64,000 bases of DNA from Moraxella osloensis (GCF_009867135.1 NZ_CP047226.1:1488001-1552000); one strand, 5' to 3'; shown: positions 1 through 10,998, counted from the stretch's first letter. The notes: a model not told the origin generated them from the letters alone. Numbers and translations: made by a program.

Positions 1-1346
1 ACCGTCAATTTGGCTTTTTCACTGCGGCTAAACAGTAAATTTAACACGATGGCGACCACTGTCGCTGTACCGATACCACCCAAATTAAATTGTCCAATAT
101 GTAAGCTAAAATCTCCAGCCCCCATAATGACGGTCACCGCAGCAATGATTAAATTAGCATTTTTGCTAAAATCAATGTGATTATCCAGCCAAATCTTGAC
201 CCCTGCTACCGTGATAAGCCCAAACACCACGATGGAAGCACCGCCCAATAATGGCGCTGGGATGGTATGAATAATCGCGCCAAATTTTGGTGACAGCCCC
301 AGTAGCACAGCAATCAAGCCTGCCACCACAAAAACCGTGGTCGAGTATACTTTGGTCACTGCCATCACGCCGATATTTTCCGCATAGGTTGTCACGCCCG
401 TACCGCCCATGCTCGATGACATCGCCGTACATAGACCATCGGCGAAAAACGCCCGTCCCATATAGGGCGATACTGCTTGTCCTGTCATGGCTTCCACCGC
501 TTTGATATGGCCTAAATTTTCGGCGATTAAAATAAAGGCAACTGGGGCAATCAAAATCATTGCGTTGATATCAAATGTCGGATGATAAAAATTGGGTAAT
601 CCGACCCAAGCTGCTTGGGTAACTGGGGTAAAATCAATCGGCTTGCCATACCCAAGCACATTGGTGAGCACAAAATATGCCATATACGCCAATACCAAAC
701 CAATCAGTAGCAACAAACGACGTAGCATACCACGGCTAAACACAGCGACCGCACTGATACACAGCACCGTCATCAACGCAACCCAACTATCAAACTGGTT
801 GCCCGACACGCCTTTGATAGTCACTGGCGCCAAATTTAGCCCGATAATCATCACAATCGCACCGGTTACCACAGGCGGCATGAGTTTCTCAATCCAGCCA
901 ACCCCTGTTTTCATCACAAGTAATCCGACCATGGCATAAAAAACACCACAGACAAAAATACCACCGAGCGCCACGGATAAATTACCGTTAAAGCCTGAGC
1001 CTGTATAAGCCGTCGCCGTGATGACAGGCGCGATAAACGCAAAACTTGACCCTAAATAACTGGGTACTCGCCCACCCGTTAAAAAGAAAAACAGCACCGT
1101 ACTGAGCCCCGCCATCAAAATCGCAAGGTTGGCATCAAATCCCATCAATAACGGCGCGAGCACCGTTGCCCCGAACATCGCAAACGCATGTTGCAGCCCA
1201 AGTAGCAGACTCTTATCAGCAGGTAAATACTCGTGGATACGCACAGGATGATGATCTAAATGCCCATCGTAAGGCTGCCATTTTGGGAACCAGCCGCTAT
1301 CATTGCCGGTATTTTGATGGGTTGGTTGTCTTTGCGAATTTGCCAT
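1..1346 (-). CDS. Pyrimidine (uracil/xanthine-type) permease, RutG/UraA family, partial
   Basis: This inner-membrane NCS2-family carrier probably takes up uracil or a related pyrimidine base with protons. The reading frame starts at the ATG at 1346 and stays open to base 1, so about 448 residues are visible and the C-terminus lies outside the window. After a hydrophilic N-terminus come the landmarks LGLQHAFAMFGATVLAP, a long run of membrane helices, the GGRVPSYLGSS segment and GGTGVTTYAENIGVMAVTKV, the substrate-site region. Segment by segment it looks closer to RutG than to UraA, but no other rut genes are visible here, so the substrate is inferred. It is the last visible gene of a minus-strand series. 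Confidence 0.85.
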   Translation of the reverse strand, partial: MANSQRQPTHQNTGNDSGWFPKWQPYDGHLDHHPVRIHEYLPADKSLLLGLQHAFAMFGATVLAPLLMGFDANLAILMAGLSTVLFFFLTGGRVPSYLGSSFAFIAPVITATAYTGSGFNGNLSVALGGIFVCGVFYAMVGLLVMKTGVGWIEKLMPPVVTGAIVMIIGLNLAPVTIKGVSGNQFDSWVALMTVLCISAVAVFSRGMLRRLLLLIGLVLAYMAYFVLTNVLGYGKPIDFTPVTQAAWVGLPNFYHPTFDINAMILIAPVAFILIAENLGHIKAVEAMTGQAVSPYMGRAFFADGLCTAMSSSMGGTGVTTYAENIGVMAVTKVYSTTVFVVAGLIAVLLGLSPKFGAIIHTIPAPLLGGASIVVFGLITVAGVKIWLDNHIDFSKNANLIIAAVTVIMGAGDFSLHIGQFNLGGIGTATVVAIVLNLLFSRSEKAKLT

Positions 1347-1385
1347 AATTTTGCTCTCATCTGTCAACTGCGCGAATTTTACACG

Positions 1386-2141
1386 TTATTTTTGTTTTGT
1401 CAAAAAACCCTGCGCTTTGATCCAATCTTCTGCAGCAGCGACATACGGTTGACTATAGTAATCGGCAAATTTTTGACGGTATGGCTTACGCTCACGCGCT
1501 TCATTAAAGTCCAAAATGGTTTGCTCATAATCGGCGAGCATTTGTGGTAACGCGTCGACTTGATATTGATTGTCAAAATACACCGCAGATTTTGGTAAAC
1601 GCGGTTTTAGGCGCATTTCTACGCTAGGTTTACCGATACATAAGCCAAAAATTGGATAGGTATATTTTGGTAGCTGAAGCAGTTCGATTAAGTCATTGGC
1701 AATCATACGCAAACCGCCAATCGGACAGGTGGCATAACCCAAACTCTCTGCCGCCACCGTGGCATTTTGCGCCGCCAATGCCGTATCGGTAGCCAGCGTA
1801 ATCAATGTATCACTATCGTTAAAACCCTCAAAGCTGCCGTCATACGCTTGACTGCTCAAATAGGAGCGATAGCCATCCATCACAAATACCAAAAACACAC
1901 TACATTGGGCAATCTGTGGGTTGCGCGGTTGCAAATCGACGATTTTTTGACGTAACGCCTTATCACTGATGTTGATAATGCTGTAGTGCTGTCCGTTTTG
2001 CCAACTGGGTGCTTGCTGGGCGCATTTGATGATGTCATTTAACTGCGAATCTGGCACGGTAACACTACTGTCAAATTCTCGATACACCCGATGACTTTGT
2101 AAAAGCTCGATGGTTTGATTGCTAACAGTTTGATTATTCAT
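1386..2141 (-). CDS. NfsA-family NADPH-dependent nitroreductase / flavin reductase
   Basis: A cytoplasmic FMN-dependent oxidoreductase of 251 aa, close to the usual size of about 240 aa for NfsA/Frp proteins. Family features are the N-terminal SHRVYREFDSSVTVPDSQL segment, the FMN-binding APSWQNGQHYSII region (about residues 44-56), and the central GYATCPIGGLRMIANDL and PIFGLCIGKPS segments. The C-terminal third has the basic SxRxPY-type tail typical of the NfsA subgroup. Members reduce nitroaromatics, quinones or flavins with NADPH; the physiological substrate here is unknown. It lies 21 bases after the MFS gene on the same strand and may be co-transcribed with it. Confidence 0.85.
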   Translation of the reverse strand: MNNQTVSNQTIELLQSHRVYREFDSSVTVPDSQLNDIIKCAQQAPSWQNGQHYSIINISDKALRQKIVDLQPRNPQIAQCSVFLVFVMDGYRSYLSSQAYDGSFEGFNDSDTLITLATDTALAAQNATVAAESLGYATCPIGGLRMIANDLIELLQLPKYTYPIFGLCIGKPSVEMRLKPRLPKSAVYFDNQYQVDALPQMLADYEQTILDFNEARERKPYRQKFADYYSQPYVAAAEDWIKAQGFLTKQK

Positions 2142-2162
2142 GGTTGCCCCGTTAAAAGTGAT

Positions 2163-3416
2163 TTAAACATGACTTGATGATTGTTGATGTTGATACGGTC
2201 GCCAAAGTAGCGCCACCCCAATAAGCAAAACGATGGCAGAAACGGGTAACAACGCAAGCCAAATATTTTTGCCTGTTGCAACTAGCGCGGCTAGCGGTCC
2301 GATAAGCTGCCCAAATGCAAAACTTGCGGTCATCAGCGCACTTAAGTTGTATTTAGGGTAGTGGGTGACTTGGCTTGCTGCCACTTGCAGCCCTGCCATC
2401 GTCACCACCATAAAAGTGCCGCCCACCATCAGCGCTGACAACATTAAACCTGCCAACGACTGCCAAAGTGCAGGCAATAACGTACCGACCGCCATGATGA
2501 TTTGTGACACGCGCCAAACGCCGAGCAAAGAAACATTGTTATAACGGCGTTGTAACCCCTGCGACAATACCACTGACAAAGCCGCCGCCAACCCAAAAAA
2601 TGGCCAAATCAGCAAATAACTTTGTCCCGATAACCATTGCTTGGCGATTTGTGGCAAAAAAGTCGCAGGTAAAATATAGCCAAACCCAAATAAGCCGTAG
2701 GCGGTTAATACATTCGCTAATTTTAGCTTGGCAGGTGGGGGTATGCTAGAAGAGGTAGGATTGGTATGAGTAGCTTTGCTAGGGTTGGCTTTGGCAGCGG
2801 CTGTTGAGGGAGATTTTGAGTTGATTTTCGCCAGCAAAAAGGTGACAAGCAGGGTGGCGAGCAGCGCAATCACGCCTAGATACTGCCATAATCGACTCGA
2901 TAATGGACTCAATGATGACTGAGCAGCAACATTCACTGTCGCTGATTGAAAAATAAAATAGCTACAAATCAATCCTGTGAGGGTAATACCGATACCGACA
3001 CCCGTATAAATCAAGCCGCTGCTGATTACCTGTCTTGATTTTAACCAATTGATTGCAAACGCACTGATAGATACGAGCACCCAAGCGCTTGCCACTCCCG
3101 CCAAAAAGCGTAACACCAGTAACCAACCAAAGCTGCTTAGCGAAGCCAGCCAAGTGGTAAGGGTCACCAAGGTGAGACCTAACACGACAAAAAACGGGTG
3201 CCGGTTATTTTTAAGTAGTGACAGCGCCCCGACTAAATAGCCAATATAGTTGCTACTGGATAACCACGCCGTTTGCGCAAGATGGACTGTGCCTTCTTGT
3301 ATCATCAAAGGCAAAATCGGTGTAAAGGCAAATCGCCCGATTCCCATCGCCACGGCAAGCGCGGTACTCGCTAGGATAAAGCAAAATATAATCTGTTGTC
3401 GGTCAGATTGTGACAT
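2163..3416 (-). CDS. MFS transporter, YbfB/YjiJ family
   Basis: A 417-aa inner-membrane carrier with about 12 hydrophobic segments, matching the YbfB/YjiJ branch of the major facilitator superfamily. The diagnostic start is GIGRFAFTPILPLMI, followed by the typical FLAGVASAWVLV helix. A hydrophilic central loop (about residues 198-232) is rich in Ser, Thr, Ala and Pro. The ATG at 3416 is preceded by an AAGGGG Shine-Dalgarno sequence. It follows pepN by 55 bases on the same strand and precedes the nitroreductase. The substrate of this subfamily is not established. Confidence 0.8.
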   Translation of the reverse strand: MSQSDRQQIIFCFILASTALAVAMGIGRFAFTPILPLMIQEGTVHLAQTAWLSSSNYIGYLVGALSLLKNNRHPFFVVLGLTLVTLTTWLASLSSFGWLLVLRFLAGVASAWVLVSISAFAINWLKSRQVISSGLIYTGVGIGITLTGLICSYFIFQSATVNVAAQSSLSPLSSRLWQYLGVIALLATLLVTFLLAKINSKSPSTAAAKANPSKATHTNPTSSSIPPPAKLKLANVLTAYGLFGFGYILPATFLPQIAKQWLSGQSYLLIWPFFGLAAALSVVLSQGLQRRYNNVSLLGVWRVSQIIMAVGTLLPALWQSLAGLMLSALMVGGTFMVVTMAGLQVAASQVTHYPKYNLSALMTASFAFGQLIGPLAALVATGKNIWLALLPVSAIVLLIGVALLWRPYQHQQSSSHV

Positions 3417-3471
3417 TTTGCGTTACCCCTTGGTTTTATTGACACGGCTTGTCAGCGTTTAAGCTTGCATT

Positions 3472-6144
3472 TTAAAGATTATTGAGCATACTTTGCAAGG
3501 TTTCCTTCACATTTTTGGACGACATATTAGCTTGGCTTAATATCAAAGCGTCGTTAACCATTGACTTTTTGTCTGCTACCAAGGCATTCCAATTTGATAA
3601 ACCTTGAATCAAACGTGACGCCAACAGTGGGTTACGTTTATCCAAATCTTGCATCATGCTCAAATACTGCTCAACGCCCTGCTGCGTCCAAATTTTGGTA
3701 GGCTGTGCAAGCAATCCGCCGAGCACCGCACGCACCCGGTTTGGGGTATTGATATCAAAGTCTTGGTGTAAGGTTAATGCAAAAATATCGGCAACGCTCG
3801 CCTGACTGTCATTGGCTTGGACACCAAACCATAAATCCATCACCAATGCATCATGATGAAAGCGTTGGTAAAAATCGGCAAGCCATTCAGCTTTTTGGGG
3901 CAAACCATGCGCCACCGCCGCATTTAACGCGCCTAAACGCTCGGTCATACAAGACGCTTGTTGGTACTGGGTAATCGCCCAGTGTTTGGCATCACTCACG
4001 CCCGCCAATAACGCCATATCCAGCACCACATTTCGCCACGCCCGCACGCCCATGGCTTCGGCTGTATCTTCATACGTGGTAATCGGCAGTTTGGCATACG
4101 CACTTTGCCAAATGTCTTTAAGCTCTACCGCCACGGCTTTTTTGACCGCTTGATGACGGGCACGAACTTGGCTAGGGTCATAGTCGGTCTGAATCGCACT
4201 GCCGAGTTCTCGCTCGCTTGGCATATCTAGTAATCGCGCCGCTAGCATGGGATCGGTTTCTGATAGCGCTGGCAGACTGGCTTTTAATGCGGTGATATAG
4301 GCATCGGTATCAGCATTTTGCAATAAAATACGATTGACCAACAACTGCGCCGCTTGCCAACGGTTAAAGCCATTGGTCTCATATTGCATCAAAAACGCCA
4401 AATCATCATTGCTATACTCAAAATTGAGCTGAACAGGCGCGGAAAAATCACGAAGTAATGACACCACAGGGTCAAAATCCGCTGTGGTAAACAAACCGTC
4501 AAAGTTAAACGTCTGACGGTCATCGCGCAGCAACACCAAATCTTCGTGTACCAGTTGTCCATTGGCACGGTTAAAAATCGCCATTTTGATAGGAATTGGC
4601 AAAGCTTTTGGTGCAGGGTAGCCTGCCACTGGGCGCGTGTGTTGGCTTAGTGTCAAGATAAGCTTGTCAGCTGTTTTTTCAAAATGCCCTGATAAGGTTG
4701 GCGTGCCTGGCTGGGTATACCAATCGATAAATTGGTTGATACTGCTATCGGCGACGCTTAATGCCGACAACAAGTCTTCTACTGTTACCGCTTGCCCGTC
4801 ATAACGACGGAAATATTCATCCGTGCCTTGACGAAATTTTTCTTTGCCAAGCGTGTTGGCAATCATGCGCACGATTTCTGCGCCTTTCTCGTACACTGTA
4901 GCGGTGTAGAAATTATTAATCTCGACAAAATGGTCAGGGCGTGGCGGGTGCGCCAATGGGCTGGCATCTTCAGGAAACTGCGCCGCTCGCAATGTTGCCA
5001 CATCATCAATCCGCTGTACCGCAGGGGAATGCAGACTTTCGGAAAAAGACTGGTCACGAAATACGGTAAAGCCTTCTTTTAGGCACAGTTGAAACCAGTC
5101 ACGGCAGGTGATACGGTTGCCCGTCCAGTTATGGAAGTATTCATGGGCAATCACCGCTTTGACATTAAAGTTACGGCGATCGGTGGTGGTCTCTGGGCTA
5201 GATAGTACGCAAGCGGTATTAAAGATATTTAATCCCTTGTTTTCCATCGCGCCCATATTAAACTGGCTAACCGCCACAATCATATAGCGGTCAAGGTCAT
5301 ACGCCCGTCCGTAGTTGTCTTCGTCCCATTTCATTGAGTCTTTTAACGCTTGCATGCCGACATGGCACTGCTCGATGTTCTCATGCTTGGCGTATAACTC
5401 AAGCAGCACCTCACGCCCTTCACTGGTGACATACTGATCGGTCAATACGTCCAAATCTGCCATGACGCAAGCGAATAGATAACTCGGTTTTTTGGTAGGG
5501 TCTTGCCACACCGCAAAATGACGGTCGCCCGCAAGCTCGCCTTGGTCGATTAAATTACCATTTGCAAGCAGCGTTGGGTAAGTTTTATCGGCTTCAATGC
5601 GTGTGGTGAAGGTGGCAAGCACATCGGGACGGTCTGGATAAAAGGTAATTTTACGAAACCCTTCTGGCTCACACTGGGTACAGAACATTTTGTCCGCCCC
5701 TTCCCCTGCTTGGTATAAGCCTTCAAGACTGGTATTGGTTTGCGGCACGATGGTGACCACAGTGGTAATCTGACAAGTATCTGGCGCGTTAACAATCGTT
5801 AGGCTTTCTTGGTCTAGTTGGTAGTCGCTTTCGCTTAAAGTTTTGCCGTTTAAGGTAATTGATTCAAGTTGTAATTCTCGTCCAAAGAGTACCAAATCGC
5901 CTGCCGTGTTTCTTGTCATGTCAAGATTGGCGGTGACGGTTGCATGCTTTTTATCAGCGCCATCAAACAACTCAATTTTTAAGTCAATGTGATTGACGCT
6001 AAAGACAGGCGGCGTGTAGTCTTTTAGGTAGATTTTTTGCGGTTGGCTCGGGTCGATAGTTGGTTGATTGGTTGGGACGTCGGGCATTTGGGTGTTTAAT
6101 AATTGTGGGTGTTCGGTTTGGTTGGTCTGTGTGACGTCGGTCAT
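3472..6144 (-). CDS. pepN: Aminopeptidase N (M1 zinc metallopeptidase)
   Basis: This cytoplasmic zinc aminopeptidase removes N-terminal residues in the last steps of peptide turnover. At 890 aa it is slightly longer than E. coli PepN (870), the surplus being a Thr/Gln/Pro-rich N-terminus of about 30 residues. The exopeptidase motif GAMEN is at residues 298-302. The zinc motif HEYFH is at 334-338, with the distal Glu in LKEGFTVFRDQ. The C-terminal half matches the helical PepN domain (DUF3458 type). The ATG at 6144 follows an AAAGAGAG ribosome binding site. Downstream MFS and nitroreductase genes run in the same direction. Confidence 0.97.
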   Translation of the reverse strand: MTDVTQTNQTEHPQLLNTQMPDVPTNQPTIDPSQPQKIYLKDYTPPVFSVNHIDLKIELFDGADKKHATVTANLDMTRNTAGDLVLFGRELQLESITLNGKTLSESDYQLDQESLTIVNAPDTCQITTVVTIVPQTNTSLEGLYQAGEGADKMFCTQCEPEGFRKITFYPDRPDVLATFTTRIEADKTYPTLLANGNLIDQGELAGDRHFAVWQDPTKKPSYLFACVMADLDVLTDQYVTSEGREVLLELYAKHENIEQCHVGMQALKDSMKWDEDNYGRAYDLDRYMIVAVSQFNMGAMENKGLNIFNTACVLSSPETTTDRRNFNVKAVIAHEYFHNWTGNRITCRDWFQLCLKEGFTVFRDQSFSESLHSPAVQRIDDVATLRAAQFPEDASPLAHPPRPDHFVEINNFYTATVYEKGAEIVRMIANTLGKEKFRQGTDEYFRRYDGQAVTVEDLLSALSVADSSINQFIDWYTQPGTPTLSGHFEKTADKLILTLSQHTRPVAGYPAPKALPIPIKMAIFNRANGQLVHEDLVLLRDDRQTFNFDGLFTTADFDPVVSLLRDFSAPVQLNFEYSNDDLAFLMQYETNGFNRWQAAQLLVNRILLQNADTDAYITALKASLPALSETDPMLAARLLDMPSERELGSAIQTDYDPSQVRARHQAVKKAVAVELKDIWQSAYAKLPITTYEDTAEAMGVRAWRNVVLDMALLAGVSDAKHWAITQYQQASCMTERLGALNAAVAHGLPQKAEWLADFYQRFHHDALVMDLWFGVQANDSQASVADIFALTLHQDFDINTPNRVRAVLGGLLAQPTKIWTQQGVEQYLSMMQDLDKRNPLLASRLIQGLSNWNALVADKKSMVNDALILSQANMSSKNVKETLQSMLNNL

Positions 6145-6188
6145 TTTTTCTCTCTTTAAAATCTAATTTCTGAATAAATGAAAAAATA

Positions 6189-7145
6189 TCAAAAAAATGG
6201 TTCTTCATTAAGTTGGGATTGCTTGACAGGCACAGTTATACCATATTTTAAATTAATTTCTTCTACCAGTTTATGAAACCATTTTGGGGCAGTAGGAGAA
6301 ACATAGACATTATCTATTAAATTATTAAGGTCGCAAGAAACTAACTTACCTAAATCTTGCGTTTCGAAATCGTGAATGATTGCCCTAACCTCTTGTTCAT
6401 GAGCAAATGACTTTCTTTTTTTCCAAAATGAATCATTAACTCCTGCAAAACTTTTTGAATAATCAATATATTTTACTTTTCCAATTTCAATTAGATATTT
6501 TTTTCCAATATTTTCGTAAAGACTTTCATAAGTGGTTTGAATAGCTACAGCATTATTAAATAATTGTGCATACAGTCTCCACATTGCCTCAGATTCATAA
6601 TCATTTGCATGCCAACAGTTAATAAATACTCTTTTACGTATATTTTTACCACCTTCCTCAAGTTCTTTTAATAATCTTTTTGATTCAGACTCAATATAAC
6701 TTTCATCATGATTCAAATCTATTCCTTCTGGTGGATTAGTTAAAGCATGTCTAAAAAATTCTAAATAAAAACTATTCCACTTATCTTTATTTTTAGCGAC
6801 TCCTTTTGCACCTTCATAAAAGTCATCAAAGGTATCAGCCCTTGCAAAAAATAGCGAAGAAGATGAAAGCATACTAACGTATTTTGTAAAATCCATATAA
6901 CGCCAAAGTTTAGTATTTAACTCAGGTTTTTCATATGGCAACTTGCTATATACATGTCTAACTGCAGTTTCAACTAAAGTATCAATACAATCATTACAAA
7001 CTTCTAAAGCAAGTTCATTCTCGCCATAGCCAAAGTGAGTTGTTTCATTTTCACAAAATCGATGATTACATATCATGCAGGTTTCAAGGTGTGAATAACG
7101 TAGAAGTCTTAATTGCTCAGTAAACCTTTGAGTCATTATTTGCAT
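6189..7145 (-). CDS. DUF2971 domain protein with N-terminal Cys-rich (zinc-finger-like) segment
   Basis: A 318-aa protein of unknown function. From about residue 80 it matches the DUF2971 pattern: LWRYMDFTKYVSML, LFFARADTFDDFYEG, FINCWHANDYESEAMWRLY, AVAIQTTYESL and FAHEQEVRAI. Before this, residues 22-55 carry Cys pairs (CMIC, C at 29, CNDC) that could bind zinc. DUF2971 genes are often found singly in variable regions, but no activity is established. The gene is clearly more AT-rich than pepN and uvrB on either side, which suggests it was inserted between them. An alternative start is the Met three codons in. I am sure of the domain, not of any role. Confidence 0.75.
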   Translation of the reverse strand: MQIMTQRFTEQLRLLRYSHLETCMICNHRFCENETTHFGYGENELALEVCNDCIDTLVETAVRHVYSKLPYEKPELNTKLWRYMDFTKYVSMLSSSSLFFARADTFDDFYEGAKGVAKNKDKWNSFYLEFFRHALTNPPEGIDLNHDESYIESESKRLLKELEEGGKNIRKRVFINCWHANDYESEAMWRLYAQLFNNAVAIQTTYESLYENIGKKYLIEIGKVKYIDYSKSFAGVNDSFWKKRKSFAHEQEVRAIIHDFETQDLGKLVSCDLNNLIDNVYVSPTAPKWFHKLVEEINLKYGITVPVKQSQLNEEPFF

Positions 7146-7185
7146 TTTTCAAGCCTTTTTCACCTGTTTATAAATGTAACTGAAA

Positions 7186-9303
7186 TTACTGTAAAACAAA
7201 TTCCCGTAAACTTACTACTTTATCGCGCACTTTTGCCGCTTCCTCAAACTTCAAATCACGCGACAAGGCTTTCATCTCTTTTTCTAGCCGTGCAATCTCT
7301 TTGGCAAGCAAATCAGGCGAACGCAAAATCGAAATATCCACATCGGGGAACGCATGGGTGACCGCAATCGCTTGGTTATCATTCGGGGCTTCTGCCTCGC
7401 CTGTGTCGATTTTGTCGGTAATCTGACGGCGAGCGGACGTCGGCGTGATACCATGTTCTTCGTTATATGCCATCTGTTTGGCACGGCGACGCTCAGTTTC
7501 TTCAATCGCCTTTTGCATACTTGGGGTAATGCTGTCAGCGTACAAAATCGCCTTACCATTGACATGGCGCGCAGCACGACCAATGGTCTGAATGAGCGAA
7601 CGCTCCGAGCGTAAAAAGCCTTCTTTATCCGCATCAAAAATCGCCACTAAGCTCACCTCAGGCATATCCAAACCCTCACGCAATAGGTTGATACCGACTA
7701 GCACATCATGCACGCCTGTACGCAGTTCGTGGATGATTTTCATCCGCTCCACCGTGTCAATATCCGAGTGCAAATAAGCGACTTTGATATTGTACTCTTT
7801 TAGATAACTGGTCAAATCTTCTGCCATGCGTTTGGTGAGCGTGGTAATCAGCACTCGCTCATCTTTGGCTTTACGAATGTTGATTTCTGATAGCACATCA
7901 TCAACTTGGGTCAAGACAGGACGAATCTCAAGCTGTGGATCCACTAGACCGGTCGGACGTACCACTTGCTCTACGACCTGCTCGCTATGCTCAAGCTCGT
8001 ATTGGGCAGGGGTCGCTGACACAAAAATGGTCGCAGGGGTAATACGCTCCCATTCTTCAAACATCAGCGGGCGGTTATCCATCGCAGACGGCAGGCGAAA
8101 GCCATAATTGACCAAGGTTTCTTTACGACTTCTATCGCCTTTGTACATCGCGCCGACTTGTGGCACGGTTACATGGCTTTCATCAATAAATAGCAAGGCA
8201 TCGGGCGGAATATAGTCAAACAACGTCGGCGGTGCTTCACCCGCAGGACGTCCCGATAAATGGCGCGAATAGTTCTCAATACCGTTACAGTAGCCAAGCT
8301 GTTGAATCATTTCCAAATCATAAGTGGTGCGTTCTTTGATACGCTGTGCTTCAATCAGTTTGTCATGCGCTCGAAAATACTCAAGGCGTTGTTCAAGCTC
8401 GGCTTTAATAGTGCCACTGGCTCTTTCTAACTTGTCTCGTGGGGTGACGTAGTGTGATTTTGGATAGATGGTAATGCGTGGCACACTGCGCACGTTCTTG
8501 CCTGTCAACGGGTCAAACCAAGTGATTTTTTCCACTTCATCATCAAACATACTGATACGCACCGCTAGCTGTTCAGACTCAGCTGGGTAAATATCCAGCA
8601 CTTCGCCACGCAAGCGGTAAGTACCTCGCCCAAAGTCAAGCTCGTTACGCGTATATTGCAGCTCCACCAAGCGTTTGAGCATGGCAGTGCGGTCGATTTT
8701 GTCGCCCACTACAATGTGGAGGAGCATTTTTAGGTAGCTTTCTGGGTCACCGAGACCATAGATACAAGACACTGATGCAATGATAATGGCATCACGACGT
8801 TCGAGTAGCGCACGCGTGGCGGACAGTCGCATTTGGTCGATATGGTCGTTAATGGCGCTGTCTTTTTCGATAAAGGTATCACTGGCAGGTACATACGCTT
8901 CAGGCTGATAATAGTCGTAATAACTAACAAAATACTCCACAGCATTGTGGGGAAAGAACGCCTTAAACTCGCCATATAGCTGGGCGGCAAGGGTTTTGTT
9001 GTGTGCCATGATAATGGTGGGACGCTGGCATTGGGAAATCACTTTTGCCATGGTGTAGGTTTTACCTGAGCCTGTCACCCCCAAGAGCAGCTGACCGTGC
9101 ATGCCGCGCTCAATGCCGTCAACCAATTTGGCAATCGCTTGCGGTTGGTCGCCTGAGGGTTCAAATTCGGTCACCATCTCAAAGGGTTTACTTGAGATTT
9201 GGGTGCCACTGGCATTGACACCGGTGATTTGGGCATCATCTTGGATTTGGCGGGCAAGTTGGCTAAGTTCACGTTCGGAGCGGGAAGATTGAGGTGGTCG
9301 CAT
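7186..9303 (-). CDS. uvrB: Excinuclease ABC subunit B
   Basis: UvrB is the damage-verification helicase of nucleotide excision repair, acting with UvrA and UvrC in the cytoplasm. The Walker A motif GVTGSGKT is at residues 75-82. The beta-hairpin region [12 protein letters not shown] follows, then [19 protein letters not shown] and [10 protein letters not shown]. The C-terminal UVR motif ([13 protein letters not shown]) ends the protein. At 705 aa it is about 30 residues longer than E. coli UvrB. The excess is an N-terminal stretch ahead of the conserved [11 protein letters not shown] segment, so a later non-ATG start cannot be excluded; the Shine-Dalgarno at 9303 is weak. Confidence 0.97.
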   Translation of the reverse strand: MRPPQSSRSERELSQLARQIQDDAQITGVNASGTQISSKPFEMVTEFEPSGDQPQAIAKLVDGIERGMHGQLLLGVTGSGKTYTMAKVISQCQRPTIIMAHNKTLAAQLYGEFKAFFPHNAVEYFVSYYDYYQPEAYVPASDTFIEKDSAINDHIDQMRLSATRALLERRDAIIIASVSCIYGLGDPESYLKMLLHIVVGDKIDRTAMLKRLVELQYTRNELDFGRGTYRLRGEVLDIYPAESEQLAVRISMFDDEVEKITWFDPLTGKNVRSVPRITIYPKSHYVTPRDKLERASGTIKAELEQRLEYFRAHDKLIEAQRIKERTTYDLEMIQQLGYCNGIENYSRHLSGRPAGEAPPTLFDYIPPDALLFIDESHVTVPQVGAMYKGDRSRKETLVNYGFRLPSAMDNRPLMFEEWERITPATIFVSATPAQYELEHSEQVVEQVVRPTGLVDPQLEIRPVLTQVDDVLSEINIRKAKDERVLITTLTKRMAEDLTSYLKEYNIKVAYLHSDIDTVERMKIIHELRTGVHDVLVGINLLREGLDMPEVSLVAIFDADKEGFLRSERSLIQTIGRAARHVNGKAILYADSITPSMQKAIEETERRRAKQMAYNEEHGITPTSARRQITDKIDTGEAEAPNDNQAIAVTHAFPDVDISILRSPDLLAKEIARLEKEMKALSRDLKFEEAAKVRDKVVSLREFVLQ

Positions 9304-9743
9304 TTTATTGTCTTTATAGTAGTCACAGATGGCTAAATAATGGGGTTGATGGGTGAAAAGTTAAAGCAAAATAACGCGAAATATTGTATCAGTGACCGGT
9401 TATATCAAAAAAGCCACCCCTTAACAAACCATACATCATCAAACTTGTTCAAATTACCCCATTAGCCTATTGCCGTTAGGCATTTAAAAGCATTAGGTTA
9501 ATTTGGCAAAATCCCTTATAATATCCCCTAACTTTTTCCACGGTAGCGGCAGTGACTTGTATGAGTCATTTTGCTATTAGTCATATTAATCATTTTTTCG
9601 TTAATCATTTTGCAAACTTGCTCGTGCTGTATTGCAGTCCGTGACTTTCTATTTTTGCTTTGTTCTCGTTTTAAAATGTAAAATAGAGATAGGTTTGCAA
9701 AGCGATTAATTTTCTATCACCCTTGATGTAATGAGAAAATTAA
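9304..9743. other. Divergent intergenic region between uvrB and metK
   Basis: This 440-base AT-rich stretch separates uvrB (minus) from metK (plus). A good TATAAT box stands at 9517-9522, but its -35 region (TTAGGT, spacing 18) is poor. If used, it would leave a metK leader of about 215 bases. The leader holds short repeats of the type TTAATCATTTT and a weak hairpin around GACT...AGTC near 9554-9567. I recognise no known SAM riboswitch class. Confidence 0.4.
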
Positions 9744-10910
9744 ATGCGTGAATATCAACTATTTACCTCTGAATCCGTCAGTGAAGGTCACCCAGACAAA
9801 CTCGCTGACCAAATCTCTGATGCTATCCTTGACGCCATCCTTGAGCAAGACATCCATGCGCGTGTGGCGTGCGAAACCTTGACCAAAACAGGCGGCGTGG
9901 TGCTGGCAGGTGAAATCTCTACCACCGCCAATGTTGATTTTGAAAAAATCGTGCGTGATACCGTCCTGCGTGTCGGCTACAACAGCTCAGAATTGGGCTT
10001 TGATGGCGCCACCTGTGCGGTTATCAATATGCTTGGTAAACAATCTCCCGAAATCGCCCAAGGCGTTGACCGCTCGCGCCCTGAAGAGCAAGGTGCCGGT
10101 GACCAAGGCTTGATGTTTGGTTATGCCACCCATGAGACGGATGTATTGATGCCTGCCCCCATTCAGTTTTCCCATCGTTTAATGGAAAAGCAAGCGCAAT
10201 TGCGTAAAGACGGCACATTAGTGTGGCTGCGTCCCGATGCCAAAGCGCAAGTGACCGTACGCTATGATGGCGATAAACCTGCGTTTATTGATGCGCTGGT
10301 ACTATCAACCCAACACGATCCCAGTATCTCGCAAAAAGACTTGCATGAAGCGGTCATGGAAGAAATCATCAAGCCTGTCATCCCAGCCGCGATGCTGCAC
10401 AAAGACACGAAGTATCATATCAACCCAACCGGGTTATTTGTGATTGGTGGTCCTGTGGGGGATGCGGGTTTGACGGGTCGTAAAATTATCGTAGACACGT
10501 ATGGCGGCATGGCGCGTCACGGCGGCGGTGCGTTCTCAGGTAAAGATCCATCAAAAGTGGACCGCAGTGCAGCTTACGCAGGACGTTATGTTGCCAAAAA
10601 TATCGTAGCAGCAGGACTGGCGGAGCGCTGTGAAATTCAAGTAAGTTATGCCATTGGGGTGGCAGAGCCAACCTCTATTTCTGTCAACACTTTTGGCACG
10701 GGCAAAATCAGCGATGACAAGATTGTCGATTTTATCCGCCAGCATTTTGATTTACGTCCGTATGGTATCACGCGTATGCTTAACCTACTCCAGCCCATGT
10801 ATGAGCAAACAGCGAGCTATGGTCACTTTGGTCGCCAAGGCACTGAAACCGCTTTTACTTGGGAGCGTACTGACCGCGCAGCACTACTTAGAGCAGACGC
10901 GGGTTTATAA
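9744..10910 (+). CDS. metK: S-adenosylmethionine synthetase
   Basis: MetK condenses methionine with ATP to make S-adenosylmethionine, the cell's main methyl donor. It is a cytoplasmic tetramer. The 388-aa length matches the family (E. coli 384). Signature pieces are GHPDK at residues 15-19, the [12 protein letters not shown] hexapeptide-like motif, and [19 protein letters not shown], the P-loop-like phosphate-binding stretch. The start follows a GAG-type ribosome binding site. It is followed by a strong hairpin terminator at 10939, so it is probably monocistronic. Confidence 0.98.
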   Translation: MREYQLFTSESVSEGHPDKLADQISDAILDAILEQDIHARVACETLTKTGGVVLAGEISTTANVDFEKIVRDTVLRVGYNSSELGFDGATCAVINMLGKQSPEIAQGVDRSRPEEQGAGDQGLMFGYATHETDVLMPAPIQFSHRLMEKQAQLRKDGTLVWLRPDAKAQVTVRYDGDKPAFIDALVLSTQHDPSISQKDLHEAVMEEIIKPVIPAAMLHKDTKYHINPTGLFVIGGPVGDAGLTGRKIIVDTYGGMARHGGGAFSGKDPSKVDRSAAYAGRYVAKNIVAAGLAERCEIQVSYAIGVAEPTSISVNTFGTGKISDDKIVDFIRQHFDLRPYGITRMLNLLQPMYEQTASYGHFGRQGTETAFTWERTDRAALLRADAGL

Positions 10911-10938
10911 TTTTATTGACGAAATACAAGATTTGTAG

Positions 10939-10960
10939 GGTGCGTTTTACGCACCTTTTT
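10939..10960 (+). terminator. Rho-independent terminator after metK
   Basis: A perfect 7-bp stem GGTGCGT/ACGCACC with a TTT loop is followed by five T residues. Confidence 0.85.
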
Positions 10961-10998
10961 AACGTTTAATTGATGGTAGAAAATTGTAGAGAAAAATT

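Noticed and set aside
9529..9743. SAM riboswitch in the metK leader
   Set aside because: No conserved core of any SAM riboswitch class could be matched.
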